Assembly: GCA_009869945.1 (NCBI GenBank)
Contig: WIXG01000305.1
Location: forward strand, 1-64,000
Reading direction: 5' to 3'
DNA: 64,000 nucleotides
DNA from: Mesaphorura yosii
Lineage: Eukaryota; Arthropoda; Collembola; Poduromorpha; Tullbergiidae
Shown here: one piece after another, positions 50,378 through 60,928 of the stretch
Layout: every line of letters starts with the position of its first letter
Numbering within the stretch: position 1 is the stretch's first letter
Notes under the pieces: model-generated
Database searches by the model: none
What the model was told of the DNA's origin: nothing
Seen by the model: the letters and a program-made list of their open reading frames with translations, nothing else
Position numbers and translations under genes: made by a program

Positions 50378-51546
50378 CTATCGAAATTCCTCCGACTTGC
50401 ACGGATGCACGGGGTGTGACTTTGGGATCGGTGGTTCTTCCGGTGGATTCCTGACAAATTCTCTGATCGAGTCTCTCAGCTTCTGCCCAACGCTCCAAAT
50501 ATCGTCCTCATTCTTTTGAATGAATTGGTACCATTTGGTAATGTGAGGGTAGTCGGCCAACTTAAACTCAATTCCATCCAGGCAGATTTGTGACATTAGC
50601 AGGTGCACGTCAGCAATTGTAACTTTGTCCGCTGAACAAACAAGAGTCCGTAAATTATCACAAGCAATGCAAGCTTTACTTGTAATGCAAATGCATAGGA
50701 ACTTTACTTCCGGCCACGTACGGAGTTGTGTTCTGCGCAAGCAAGTTATTGAATACTTTGACAGCGTGGTTCATCTTCTTCAGGTTCAATTCCAATTTCG
50801 GGTATGCGAAAAATGTGGTGTAGCCCTGCAACGCATTGATATCATGAATTATGACAACAATCTGACATTGCGACATAATTCAAAAGCTGGCAGTTTACCC
50901 AATAATCCATAATGGCTCGGTACAAAGTCGTGTTATTAAACGCGAGCAGTTGATTGATTCTGGCCCTCTGCTGCGGGTTCCACGGGTAAAACGTCTCATT
51001 CTTCTTGTACTTATCAGCCAAGTACTGAAGAATCGCCGCACTTTCACTCACGAAAAATTCGTTATCGTCCAAGCAAGGAACTTCACCGTTTGGATTTTTC
51101 TGCAAAGAAAAAATTGCCCGTATTGAAATTTCAGGTGATGTGAAATTTGGCTTTCGTTTGTTTACTTGTAAAAAGTGCAGAGAGAACTGTTCGCCCCTCT
51201 CCAGATTAATTCCGACCGTTTCATACTCCAATTTGAGATATTTCAGGCAGGCCTCCACTGCAACCGAGGGAGGACTGTCGCGTGTCACGTACAACTTGAG
51301 AACCGAATCGCTGCCACCGCTGACTTTCCTTGTCGACTCTGAACTGCCATTTGGTTTGGTGGCAGGTGTTATTCGCAGGCTGAATGACTTGGATTTGTTT
51401 GGTATCCATGAGTGTTGGCTCAAACCGAAGTTCCTTTGCGTTTGTCCTTTTAACTGTAACATGTACGCGCACGCTTTAAGCTGATGCTGACACCGTTGTA
51501 ACAAATTGCTTGCCGAACGCACCCGCACGTAAAAATTTAACGACAT
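50378..51546 (-). CDS. Glutathione S-transferase GST2 with 81-residue N-terminal presequence-like extension
   Basis: This gene predicts 317 residues. Exons are 51166-51546, 50899-51099, 50708-50825 and 50378-50631. The GST body starts at VLKLYVTRDSPP (residue 82 on) and is full length, with the Ser-type SPP site, GEVPCLDDN, ESAAILQYLADKYKKNETFY, KVTIADVHLL and a tail ending in SHPVHPC. There is no ATG at the usual GST start. The nearest in-frame ATGs are 81 and 53 codons upstream, so the extension must be translated unless an unseen splice replaces it. The extension begins MSLNFYVRVRSASNLLQ, is basic and has no Asp or Glu before about residue 70, like a mitochondrial matrix presequence. The ATG context is GAAATGT (purine at -3). 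The intron between the second and third exons of GST1, GST3 and GST4 is absent here, which suggests intron loss. Mitochondrial targeting is inference. Confidence 0.85.
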
Positions 51547-52198
51547 TTCTATCAGAAGGTCGTTAATGCTGAACTTGGACTTATGACGGGATCTTAATGA
51601 GTGGAATAAAGCACTGCACTGCACTGCACGTTAAGAATTAGCGAACGAGATGCAATGTACTTATTAGCATACTATTACATAATCCGAGGGACTGGCTGCT
51701 GAATGAATGTGACCGGAGAATACAAAACAAACTGGTCATTTTAAGCTCGGATGCAGAAAGAGTGAAGTTCATGCATGAAGCAAACTAAGCAGGCAGCCGT
51801 GCATCACGGTACGGCCCACGGCCACAGCACAGAACGAGTGATAAATGGACTGACCTTGACCAGACGTCCAGAGTGAAGGTTGCTGTTGTTTGGGATGCCG
51901 AGCTTCGTTCTCGCGGTTTCAAATGCCTCAAAGCCAGCATCATCACACAACTGAGCTTGTGAGTCGTGAGCCGTTTCGAGTGTTTTATAACGTGCTCCTG
52001 CCTCGGCCTAATTACAATGTACTTAATGGACCAGTCGGTTTCTTCTGGTTTCGGACAAATGCTGAACTGATCTTTTATTTGCATTCGCATAATCATATTT
52101 GTTAGACGATTTTAGCCTGAATGACCTATGGACTTGTGTACCGTGCTAACTGCATTTTAGGATTTGAAACCAATTAAACATTTTGGCACCGCCAAAGT

Positions 52199-53213
52199 TT
52201 AGGCCAATTCGGAAGGGTTGCACGGTTGGTAAGGATGTGACGTTGGAAGAATTGACGGATCGATTGGGCCTACGAACGGTTTCAAGTCGTCCCTCAATTT
52301 CACTCCGAGCTTCCAAATTTCTGGTTCGTTCTTCTGAATGTGTGTGTACCATTTGCTCACATGTGGAAACGGCGACCAATCGAAGCCATAAGCATCCAAG
52401 CAGATTTGCGTCTGAAGCAAGTGAATATCTGCAATTGTCACTTTGGCCGCTGGAAAGATAAGAACAAATTCTCAGTGTGAATTACACTACAGTGTACAGT
52501 GATGGAACCTACTACTATCAACTCACTTCCTGTTGCGTATGGACCTCCGTGGCGCCCGAGAATGTTGTTGAAGACACCCATAAAGTGCTTCATTTTCTTC
52601 GTGTTGAATTCATACTTCGGATACGCGTAGAACGAAGGCAAAAACTGGCGAGTGAGATTGACATTGACATGCATGATTAGAATTTCTTCTAGAACCAATG
52701 AGCCAAAGCCGGGCCGTGGGTGTTTTAATTAACAAACTCCTTACCCACATGTCGAGGACCCCTCTGTAGAGGCTGGTATTGTTGAACGCGAGAAGATGGT
52801 TAATCTTTGCTCGTTCTTGGGGATTTGACGGGTAGAATGTCTCGTCCTTCTTGTATTTGTCTGCCAAATACTGCACGATAGCAACACTGGAAGAAAAGTA
52901 AAATCGTCTATTGAACTGTCATGCCACGAGTTTACCATGTCTCACCTTTCGCTGATGAAAAAGCCGTTGTCTTCCAAGCACGGAACTTCTCCATTCGGAT
53001 TTTTCTGGAAAATGAGGTTCGGATAAGGTAATTTTATGCTTGCAGCCAATGTAATCACGTAAATGGACTTACCTTCTTGTATTCCTCGGTGAGATGTTCA
53101 CCTTTCCCCAAATTCACTTCAACGCCCTCATGGGGTACCTTCAGGTGCACGAGACAAGCCTTCACCGCAAAGGTAGGCGGGCTCCCAATCTCTTCGTACA
53201 GTTTTACGACCAT
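52199..53213 (-). CDS. Glutathione S-transferase GST3 (delta/epsilon-like)
   Basis: This cytosolic GST has 236 residues in five exons: 53073-53213, 52946-53004, 52745-52886, 52527-52644 and 52199-52449. It shows the Ser-type site GSPPTF near residues 10-15, GEVPCLEDNGFF, SVAIVQYLADKYKKDETFYP, and the N-capping box KVTIADIHLL in the helical domain. The C-terminal tail SHPYQPCNPSELA resembles those of GST2 and GST4. It carries no N-terminal extension: from the predicted TSS the first ATG is the GST start itself. Its promoter has TATA, initiator and DPE. GST2 is its closest neighbour in sequence, with near-identical blocks (KNPNGEVPCL, ADKYKK.ETFYP), so they are recent tandem duplicates. Confidence 0.92.
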
Positions 53214-53272
53214 CGTGAATACAGCTGATTGCAAATTAGTGCAAGCGGAGAACTAGTTTGATAGACTATAAT

Positions 53273-53335
53273 CGACCGAAAGCGAGACTTGTCGAAGTCG
53301 GACTGAAGTTATCCGAGCTTGAGCTGGTATTTATA
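53273..53335 (-). promoter_or_regulatory. Core promoter of GST3: TATA box, initiator and DPE
   Basis: On the minus strand, TATAAATA at 53328-53335 starts 31 bases before the +1 A of a TCAGTC initiator (A at 53304). A DPE match, GGTCG (consensus RGWYV), sits exactly at +28 to +32 (53273-53277). All three elements are at canonical arthropod spacing. The predicted 5' UTR is about 91 bases with no upstream ATG. Confidence 0.65.
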
Positions 53336-54092
53336 CGGATCTCTTCTGAAGCCAGGGTTATTTTATACAATCCACACCTCCCGCTGTCAATGCTCAAGGT
53401 CTTATCAATTGGCAAAACAAATCAACAATTGTCCGTGACCAACTAGATGCTTAATTGCATGCTCATACCAAGTGTACTAAAGTTAATGAGAATTAGTCCA
53501 ACTGGTGATGCCTGTGTTAGCACAGTATATAACACTGGTTACCGGTTGCGTAATTCATTTAGGTGGGAATGGAAGTCGTTGCGATCCGTTGATTTACCCA
53601 GTTCAGTAGTGGTATGAAGTACGAATGAAGAGTTACGTTTAATGTACGTATGCTGATATTTGTATACATTAATTCATTGAACTGAGCCGTGTCTGTTTCG
53701 GCACTTCATTTTTTTTTCCACGCATGTCACGTAACTCACGTTCTCCTCGTACTCCTCTTCAATGGATCTGCGTTGCACACGGCACGCACGTGAAAAAAAG
53801 TGATTTATGTCGAAGTGTGAATATCAATCCACAATAATACGATTTGTAACTTATTTTAAACCAAACAGCAATCACATTTCATTTATTTATTAGTCAAATG
53901 ACCTAACTCTGATTTTCGTTAGTTTAATCTAGAGTTATGAAAATATGGTTTTCTTGAATATCTTTGATTAAATGCACTTAATTTTTATGCATACTACAAC
54001 TACGACCACACATGAAAAGTTCATTCCTCTGAAATTGGCGGAAAGAGCAGTGAGACACGCTTATACTCGTAGAAAAACCCATTAACCAAATT
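53336..54092. other. GST3-GST4 intergenic spacer
   Basis: About 750 AT-rich bases without a gene. It contains the GST4 3' UTR on the right and the distal GST3 promoter on the left. I see no coding frame and no clear repeat. Confidence 0.6.
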
Positions 54093-55545
54093 TCATTTCA
54101 GCTTGGACTTGTCGGTTGGATGAATTGGGTGCTTGACATGGCTCAGATCCGGCGGATTCTTCTCGAACGCGGTTAATTCGGCGAGTCCCTGTTGAGCGCC
54201 ACCGCCAATCCAAAGATCACTGCAGTTCAATTTGAATCCCTCGTACCACTGCTTGACTTTTGGAAATGGTGTCAAGTCCAGGCCCATCGCTTCTAGGCAC
54301 ACTGTACCCATAATCATTGACAGGTCGGCGATCGTTACGCTGTCTGTGACACAGAAAATGTATTGCAGAAGCAGCCAGACTCGCCAGAAAACGCAACGAT
54401 AACAAATCGCATTAAACGTACCCGAAGCAACGTAAACTGTCTTATTCCGAGTCAGATACTCTTCAAACAACTTCAGCGCGTGCACAAGCTTCTTCAGATT
54501 CTCATCAGTCCGTGGGTACGCATAACAAAGTGGCAGAATCTGCAAATAGCAATAATTCATAGCAGTGACTAGTGACATTATGTAAAGAAGTACATGAAAG
54601 CTCTGTGAAGTGTGAACTGAGCGAGCGTACCATGTAATCAGTAATGGCTTTGTAGTACGTTGACAGATGAAATGCAAGCCGATGATTGACAAGGCTACGC
54701 TTTTGTGGTTCGAGAGGGTAGAAGCTATCATCTTTCCTGTATTTGTCAGCCAGGTATTGAAGAATTGCGACGCTGGACAAGAAACAGACACGAAACATGA
54801 TAGTTATTGGTTGAGTGCATCATTTGGAAAATTCTATTCGCCTCAAATTAGTCTAAAGAGCATGGCATTTAGGTCTCATTGTAATTTTACCTCTCACTGA
54901 GCAGAAATCCATTATCGTCCAACAAAGGCACTTCACCTTGAGGGTTTTTCTAAATTGCAAACGGAAAATCACAAGAAAATACATACAAAAGGCGGCTCAA
55001 AGCTGTAATTGCAATCCGAAGCAATAGCAAATATTTGCCAACAATTTGCAGAAGCTTGCTTTGTGAAGCGCAATTCTTACCTTGCGAAATTCCTCGGACA
55101 CTTGCTCGCCATTGCCATAATCAATATTGATCAATTCCGGTTCTATTCCAAGGTACTTGAGTCCCATTCGGACGGCGATTGTTGGCGGACTGTCAGACAC
55201 GCTGTACAGTTTGATTCCCATTACGACTTGCTGTTTATCCTTCTGGTTTTTGCTAAAGGCGGTTTGCTGCTGAGGATTTGGCAAAGTGAGATAATTTTGC
55301 TGTTGTGAACTCGAAGAGTCTTTGGCTGCGACTGAATTTCTTTTTCGAAGAGATGGAATCGCTGGTGCGGCGAACGAACTCGCCCTTCTCTTTTGAGCAG
55401 CAATGAACTCCTTCGTTGAACAATGCGTGCACTGCGAGGCGCACCCACCCACTGTAATCGAGCGATAAAACGAGTTAATCAGGCCTAACTTGACTAAACC
55501 GGGTGTGCTTCTTGAAACACAAAGAAATGGGGCAATTAAAATCAT
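54093..55545 (-). CDS. Glutathione S-transferase GST4, probably two start sites (344-aa long form, 236-aa short form)
   Basis: Exons are 55081-55545, 54891-54949, 54631-54772, 54422-54539 and 54093-54343. The GST body (236 residues) starts at MGIKLYSVSDSPP (ATG at 55221) and has GEVPLLDDNGF, SVAILQYLADKYRKDDSFYP, DSVTIADLS and a tail with KHPIHP. In the same frame, 108 codons upstream and with no stop, lies the first ATG after a predicted initiator/DPE promoter. The added segment begins MILIAPFLCVSRSTPGLVKL, is basic and free of acidic residues for about 45 positions, then becomes Ser/Gln-rich. The upstream ATG has a weak context (T at -3); the internal one is strong (G at -3 and +4), so leaky scanning could give mitochondrial and cytosolic forms. 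That is inference; the short form is certain in structure. Confidence 0.85.
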
Positions 55546-55570
55546 TAACTCGAGAATGGTTTGTGTGCTG

Positions 55571-55604
55571 TGACTTTCTCGATGCCTGCTTGTTCGCACA
55601 CTGA
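55571..55604 (-). promoter_or_regulatory. Core promoter of GST4: initiator and DPE, TATA-less
   Basis: On the minus strand, TCAGT at 55600-55604 (+1 at 55602) is followed by AGTCA at exactly +28 to +32 (55571-55575), a full match to RGWYV. No TATA box is seen at -30. A transcript from here has its first ATG at 55545, in frame with the GST. Confidence 0.55.
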
Positions 55605-58051
55605 AAGTAGGTCTGAGCAGCGCATTGAGACATAAATGGCAAAGTTAATGGAGTGGAAAGTCGTACCCAACCGATAATGACTAATGAATCTGTAGTAATA
55701 TGAATAATTTAGTAGAGATTAAGTGTGAAGTAGCGAAGCAGTGAACTGCACTCTCAGTACGAACATCAACAACAACATCAAATTATCTAAGAGTCAGAGG
55801 TGGAGTAGTTTGTCAAGAAAACATGACACCAAGTGGCGTGATACTGGCCATCTGCATGCAATCATGAAATGAAATGGCCATGAAATTACTGGGTTTTGTC
55901 ATCAATAAATTTATACCCGCAATCGTCTAATAAATAGAAATCGTTGAAGAAAATAGCACAGCACAGCCTGTAATAAAGCTAAAATGAGCAGGGAAAATAA
56001 AACTGTAAGCTACGTACTTTGCTAATATTCATCAACCCAGTAACTGGAAAAGCATAGGGTAATTTACACGTTCGCACGGGGCAATTTATGACGGATACTA
56101 TTGTAAAAACCTAAAATACTATTAATTTTGCAGGACCGGCAACAAAAATGGGAGCATTTCAATAACAATGAACGAGCAATATCACAAACGGAGGAAGAGA
56201 GCAAAACTTGGATATCTTACTTGTGTTAGGTGATTCTGTCCGAAATATCACGTAAAGCTAAAACTTTGTGTTTTCGTTCCACGCGCAGCAGTAGAATTTC
56301 ACCGACTTAAGTTTCAGCTTCGAGACTATGAAATTGACCCGATAAAATGCGTCTGCGTCCAACGTCCTCACAGCTCTCATGCAAATTCTGTACTGAGAAA
56401 GAAATTGGTTTCCATCAAAAATATTTATTGCGTGTAATTTGTTATTCCATGTTCCGAAATAGAAAGGGTGGGCCTATTTACAACTTACTACGACCGAATG
56501 CAGGCAATAAACACGCAAAATAGAAGTCTAATAATATGGGAAATTCGGATAAATTGTTCGCCTGCTGTACAAGTGCGAACACAAAGCTCGCTCTCACAGT
56601 CAGACTCTAAGCAGCGTGAGCACAATGAGACTGCGGGAGTACGACAAATAAAATTATTGCATGTCGAGGAGAAAGTAGCAAAGAGAAAGTTTGCGTTTGG
56701 CGTTTTCACATGGAAATTTACTATTGACCATGCTTGATGCTTGGTATGGCCGTGCTTTGGCTCGAGAATGAGCACACACGTTATCTTGGCTGGGCTTGGC
56801 GAAGTGAGCTTCACAGATTTATTTTTGCATCACGGCTTTCCCACTTCCAATCATCATGACTCCCTTCTTTTTCTAATTTCTTGTGGTCCCACCTGTCACG
56901 ACATATTGATTTCACATTTGCATCCATCCGGCTACTGCTACTGCCACTTGGGAGCTGGGAACTTGAACAAGATGATAATAGCGTGCAGTCAACGTGAGTG
57001 AGCGTCTGATTGCTGCGCAGTTGGCCGATTTGAAACAATTTTTATCTGTCCAGCACTTTATGCTCTGTGAGAGTCGTGAGAATGTAGAGTGGACACGGAA
57101 TGTCAAAGGTCAGCACAATTACGGACGTAATTCTCCGGTAGTTTTTCACAATAAGTTTGGCCCACGACGGCAAAATAAATCATGGGTCGTGGGAAATGTC
57201 AAAGATCAACTCAGGAACCTCATTAATTGAGTTGCCTTTCCCAAGCAAACAACAAACGAATAAACTCGAATTGTGCATGAATAAATAATGCGCTTGACCA
57301 ACCAAGCATTCCTGTCCTGAGCAAATTGAATTCTGAAAATTCACGAAGGCCATAGCCGTGATTATTTTTATCATTCGCATTCGCGTTGTTCTGTTCATAA
57401 CTGTAATTCGAAATCAATACAATCGTACTTCTATAGCGTCACAACGTACTGACCTCGTGTTATTATTATGTACATTACTTTAATAGCTTAATTAATTACG
57501 CTTATCGCTGCATATCTTGACGGCTCCGACGGACGCAGCAAGGAAATTATGAAACACGAACGTCGACCGAATGAAGATTTGAGTGCGTTTGAATGCAAGC
57601 TTTCTGATTCATGGAAAACTGAATGAAAAGCATGCCTGATCGGAGGCATTTGTAAGGAAATAATTACAGAAATCTGGAATTTGGCAGAATCCTACAGTTT
57701 AATTGATAGAGACCAGTAATTAGTTATGTAATAAGCGAAGAACAAAACTTTGAGCATGATTTCACATTTCATGAGTCGGCCTTGCCGTGCCGTGCCGCGT
57801 GCGAAAGGAGGGTACGTGCTCAACGTATCATAAAAACTTGTACTTGTCTATACGTGGTCGCCGGTAGAATTGTGTGCGATTACATAATTAAGTTACCGGG
57901 CGCGGCAATGCGGTGGGCAAAGTCCAAGCCCAAGGTTGAGTGTCCAACATTGCTTTGGCCGCTACTGACTGAATGAGCCAAGTGGGAGGGAGATAATAGT
58001 TGTATGAATAATGAATCGTATAATCAGCCGCTGTGCTGATACTGTTGGTTG
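55605..58051. other. Spacer between the divergent GST4 and GST5 genes
   Basis: About 2.4 kb between divergently transcribed GST genes. I see no coding gene. Open frames (for example 56488-56814) are short and overlap on both strands. This is where shared regulatory sites for stress or xenobiotic response would be expected, but by eye I found no clear CncC/Maf antioxidant element (TGAYnnnGC). Confidence 0.5.
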
Positions 58052-58058
58052 TATAAAT
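58052..58058 (+). promoter_or_regulatory. TATA box of GST5
   Basis: TATAAAT at 58052-58058 predicts a TSS near 58082 and a leader of about 125 bases before the GST5 ATG at 58206. No strong initiator is seen at the predicted +1. Confidence 0.4.
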
Positions 58059-58205
58059 TCAGACGCGTGCGATGAAGAAACTGGTATACGACTTTATCAA
58101 ATCTGATTTCCGCATTTCAACTCCCAGTCGCATCGCAGGCAGCCGGTATCTCACTCCTGGAGCATCTGGAGCTAATTGTTATTGTCGCAATTCTTTACCT
58201 GCAAA

Positions 58206-59026
58206 ATGGGAATTGTATTGTACTATTTGGCCGGAAGTCCGCCATGTCGTGCAGTGATGATGACCGCGAAGTGTCTTGGGGTCGAACTGAACTACAAGAT
58301 TGTGAACATACTGGAGAAGGAGCAGATGAAGCCCGAATATATTAAGGTAGATATTTAATAATTGAGACTTGAGGACCGATTTCCATATTTAACGCTACTT
58401 GGTACCATTTCTTTAGATAAATCCACAGCACACGATTCCGACTCTTGACGACAACGGGTTCATCATGTGGGAAAGTCGCGCCATCATGCAGTATCTCGCG
58501 AATGCTTACGGAAAGTGGGATTCTCTTTACCCGAAGGACGCGAAGAAGAGGGCATTGGTCGACCAGCGCCTGCTTTTCGACCAAGGAACACTGTACAAGG
58601 CGTATTTGGAGGCTTACGTAAGCCAATTCAAGCTGAACTTGCTAGCTAGACCCTCTGCTACTTGTGTCACTAATAAACCTCGAATGATGGAATTTTTGAT
58701 TTCTCTCACAGCTGTCCGTTGCAATCGGAGGAATGCCAATTAATCAAGAGAGGATTACCAAGTTCCAGGAGGCGCTCGGCTACTTCGAGCAGTTCCTTGG
58801 TTCTACCAAGTACGCGGCTGGTGATGAGCTGACCCTCGCCGACATCACAATCATGGCCACTCTGAGTTCGGCTGAAGAGTCAGGCGTGAATCTAGATGGA
58901 TTCAAACTCATCAAGGCGTACATGAACAGATGCAAAGGTGAAATTAAGGGCTACGACGAGAATTTGGAAGGTGCAAAACTCCTCGGTGGCATCGTTAAAC
59001 GGGCTTTCCAGGCTCAACAGTCTTAA
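58206..59026 (+). CDS. GstD: Delta-class glutathione S-transferase GST5 (GstD1-like)
   Basis: This GST has 218 residues in three exons: 58206-58346, 58417-58617 and 58712-59026, with GT-AG introns in phase 0. It is the best match in the window to Drosophila GstD1: [17 protein letters not shown] with the catalytic Ser near residue 11, [56 protein letters not shown], and the N-capping box [12 protein letters not shown]. Delta GSTs conjugate insecticides and lipid peroxidation products. Its intron pattern differs from GST1-4. An AATAAA at 59113-59118 follows the stop by about 90 bases. It forms a plus-strand tandem pair with GST6. Confidence 0.95.
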
Positions 59027-59112
59027 ACACAATGCGGTTGCAAGGAAAGCACTGACGTATTTTTCTCACAAGTATGATTTTCTTATTTTCTACTTCATCT
59101 CCGAAACAAACG

Positions 59113-59118
59113 AATAAA
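59113..59118 (+). terminator. Polyadenylation signal of GST5
   Basis: AATAAA about 87 bases after the GST5 stop codon, at a normal distance for a short 3' UTR. Confidence 0.6.
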
Positions 59119-60796
59119 CCTCTGAAATACTTTTGAACTTGCTGTAATCTGCTGTGACCTTATTTTAATCTTAAAAAATTGCTATCGCTCAAACTTTCGA
59201 CGACGCAAAAGTACACAGCGGGACTGCGACGGCATAATAAATCATTTTCTGTCACTTCACTCGAAATCCGAGCAATTAATCGCAACATCGCCATCGCCTC
59301 TGCTTCCAGTCAAGTGAGTTCAGCAAGTTGCTGGTTTATTTGACCTGTTCGCAAAGGATCCAGCTACAATGGAGAGTAGACCGCCTCGAGTCGGAAACCG
59401 AAGCCCATTTCTTTTGGTTGTATTTTGACATGCAACCCCATCATCACCATTCACCCAGTTCCAGTTCTTTGTGGCGTGCATTTTCATGGCCCTACTTTAT
59501 CGTAGCGGGTCGGTTTTCACATACTCGTATTCCTGATGGGTCGCAATGTTCAAGGAGAACAACGTTTTTCAAACCATGAATTGACGCCAGGATTTCTCAA
59601 AATTTAATGTTGGACTTTGCCTCAGTCCAGAGTCCAATGTCAATGCAAGTACGACCCAAGACAAAGATAAGCTCCAATGCAGAAAATTATGCATCCTCAA
59701 TGCAAGCTGTATTCACTGTCTTAGCTTCCGTTAGATTTCAGCTAACTTCAACAGTATGTTCTCTGTTGTGTGAATGACAAATTCACGCCTCTTGAATTTA
59801 CAAGGCTGATTGGTCTTTCCTGTCCGGCTAAAAATGCTACAAGTCTTCATGCGGCATGGCAGTTTAAACGCGAAATACCATTTCTAGTAGTACAAACATG
59901 CAAAATGCTAGGCGAAAATGACATGTTACATAACTTCAACGTGATACCGCCAGCCGCTTTCAGCTTTCATTGTCATTCTTGTGGAAGGCTATCTCAATCA
60001 TTCCATATCGATATTTGCATCCGTATGAAAAAAATGCAAAAGCATGGCTTCATGTTCCCAAAGCCCAAAGCAGATACTGTAAACAAATTGCTAATTTCTG
60101 AATTAATAATTTGGTTGATTACTCATTAAAAACTTGATTACCTTCCAGAAAGGCCTGGAAAATATTCCACCAATTTGGCAGATGGGATGGGACAGGACGG
60201 GGCGAGTTTTTGTTTTCCAGCGTGCATGTAAATGAGGCTTTGCAATTACATTTACATGTATCTTATCGTACAAGTGGTTACATCAAAGCAAAAAATGCAC
60301 AGGCAGGCATAGTACAGCCATGGTGCACAACACACGAGGCCACGTATGACAAACTGGCTATAATAGAAGGTGAATCGTCTTCCAGTCGTTCTCATTTCCA
60401 CGTTGCCTCTTGTGAGAAGCTATCGAGTTTGTCTTTCGGTCTCCAGTGTGCCAGTTTTGTCACTTCAAATTCCAACTCCAAGTGATCAAATTGCTGATTG
60501 GTAAGTCAAAGTGCATAGCAAATATAAAAATTCTATGTAACTATTTGCATTACGCCCGCACCAGCTTAAAAGTGCCGTTTTTTTTTGCATTTGTTCTATT
60601 TTAAAGCTTTAAGTCATGTTACGTTGACTCTTCAAGGTCATTCCGTTTCAAGTTCAAGTATGTGGTGTAGCGCATAGCGTTTGTAGGTCTCGAGTACATT
60701 TGAATCTTTGAAGGAGATACTTTTTAGTTCAATCGGTAGATCGATAGACTCATGCATTCATTTATCACTCCGTCACGTTAGTCACGTACCCTCGCC
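59119..60796. other. GST5-GST6 intergenic spacer
   Basis: About 1.7 kb with no recognisable gene. A 119-codon frame at 59770-60129 on the plus strand resembles no known family. A perfect 10-bp inverted repeat (60225-60258) is listed separately. Confidence 0.5.
60225..60258. other. Perfect 10-bp dyad CATGTAAATG / CATTTACATG
   Basis: CATGTAAATG at 60225-60234 and its exact reverse complement CATTTACATG at 60249-60258 are separated by 14 bases. It lies about 700 bases upstream of the GST6 start. It could be a paired protein-binding site or a small hairpin. Confidence 0.5.
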
Positions 60797-60804
60797 TTTA
60801 AAAG
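60797..60804 (+). promoter_or_regulatory. TATA-like box of GST6
   Basis: TTTAAAAG at 60797-60804 predicts initiation near 60827, about 100 bases upstream of the ATG at 60929. A TCACT initiator-like site at about 60816-60820 is closer than ideal, so the exact start is uncertain. Confidence 0.3.
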
Positions 60805-60928
60805 CAGGTACATTTTCACTGCACCGTGCACTGTGATTTTTGTTCTCGCTCCATCAAGTTCATCGTTGCGTGTATTCATTTCTATTTTCTTTCTGTACCA
60901 GTAACAACTTCAAGAAAACTTTGAAATC

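Noticed and set aside
59770-60129. 119-codon plus-strand frame between GST5 and GST6
   Set aside because: No GST or other similarity. Length is compatible with chance in AT-moderate DNA.
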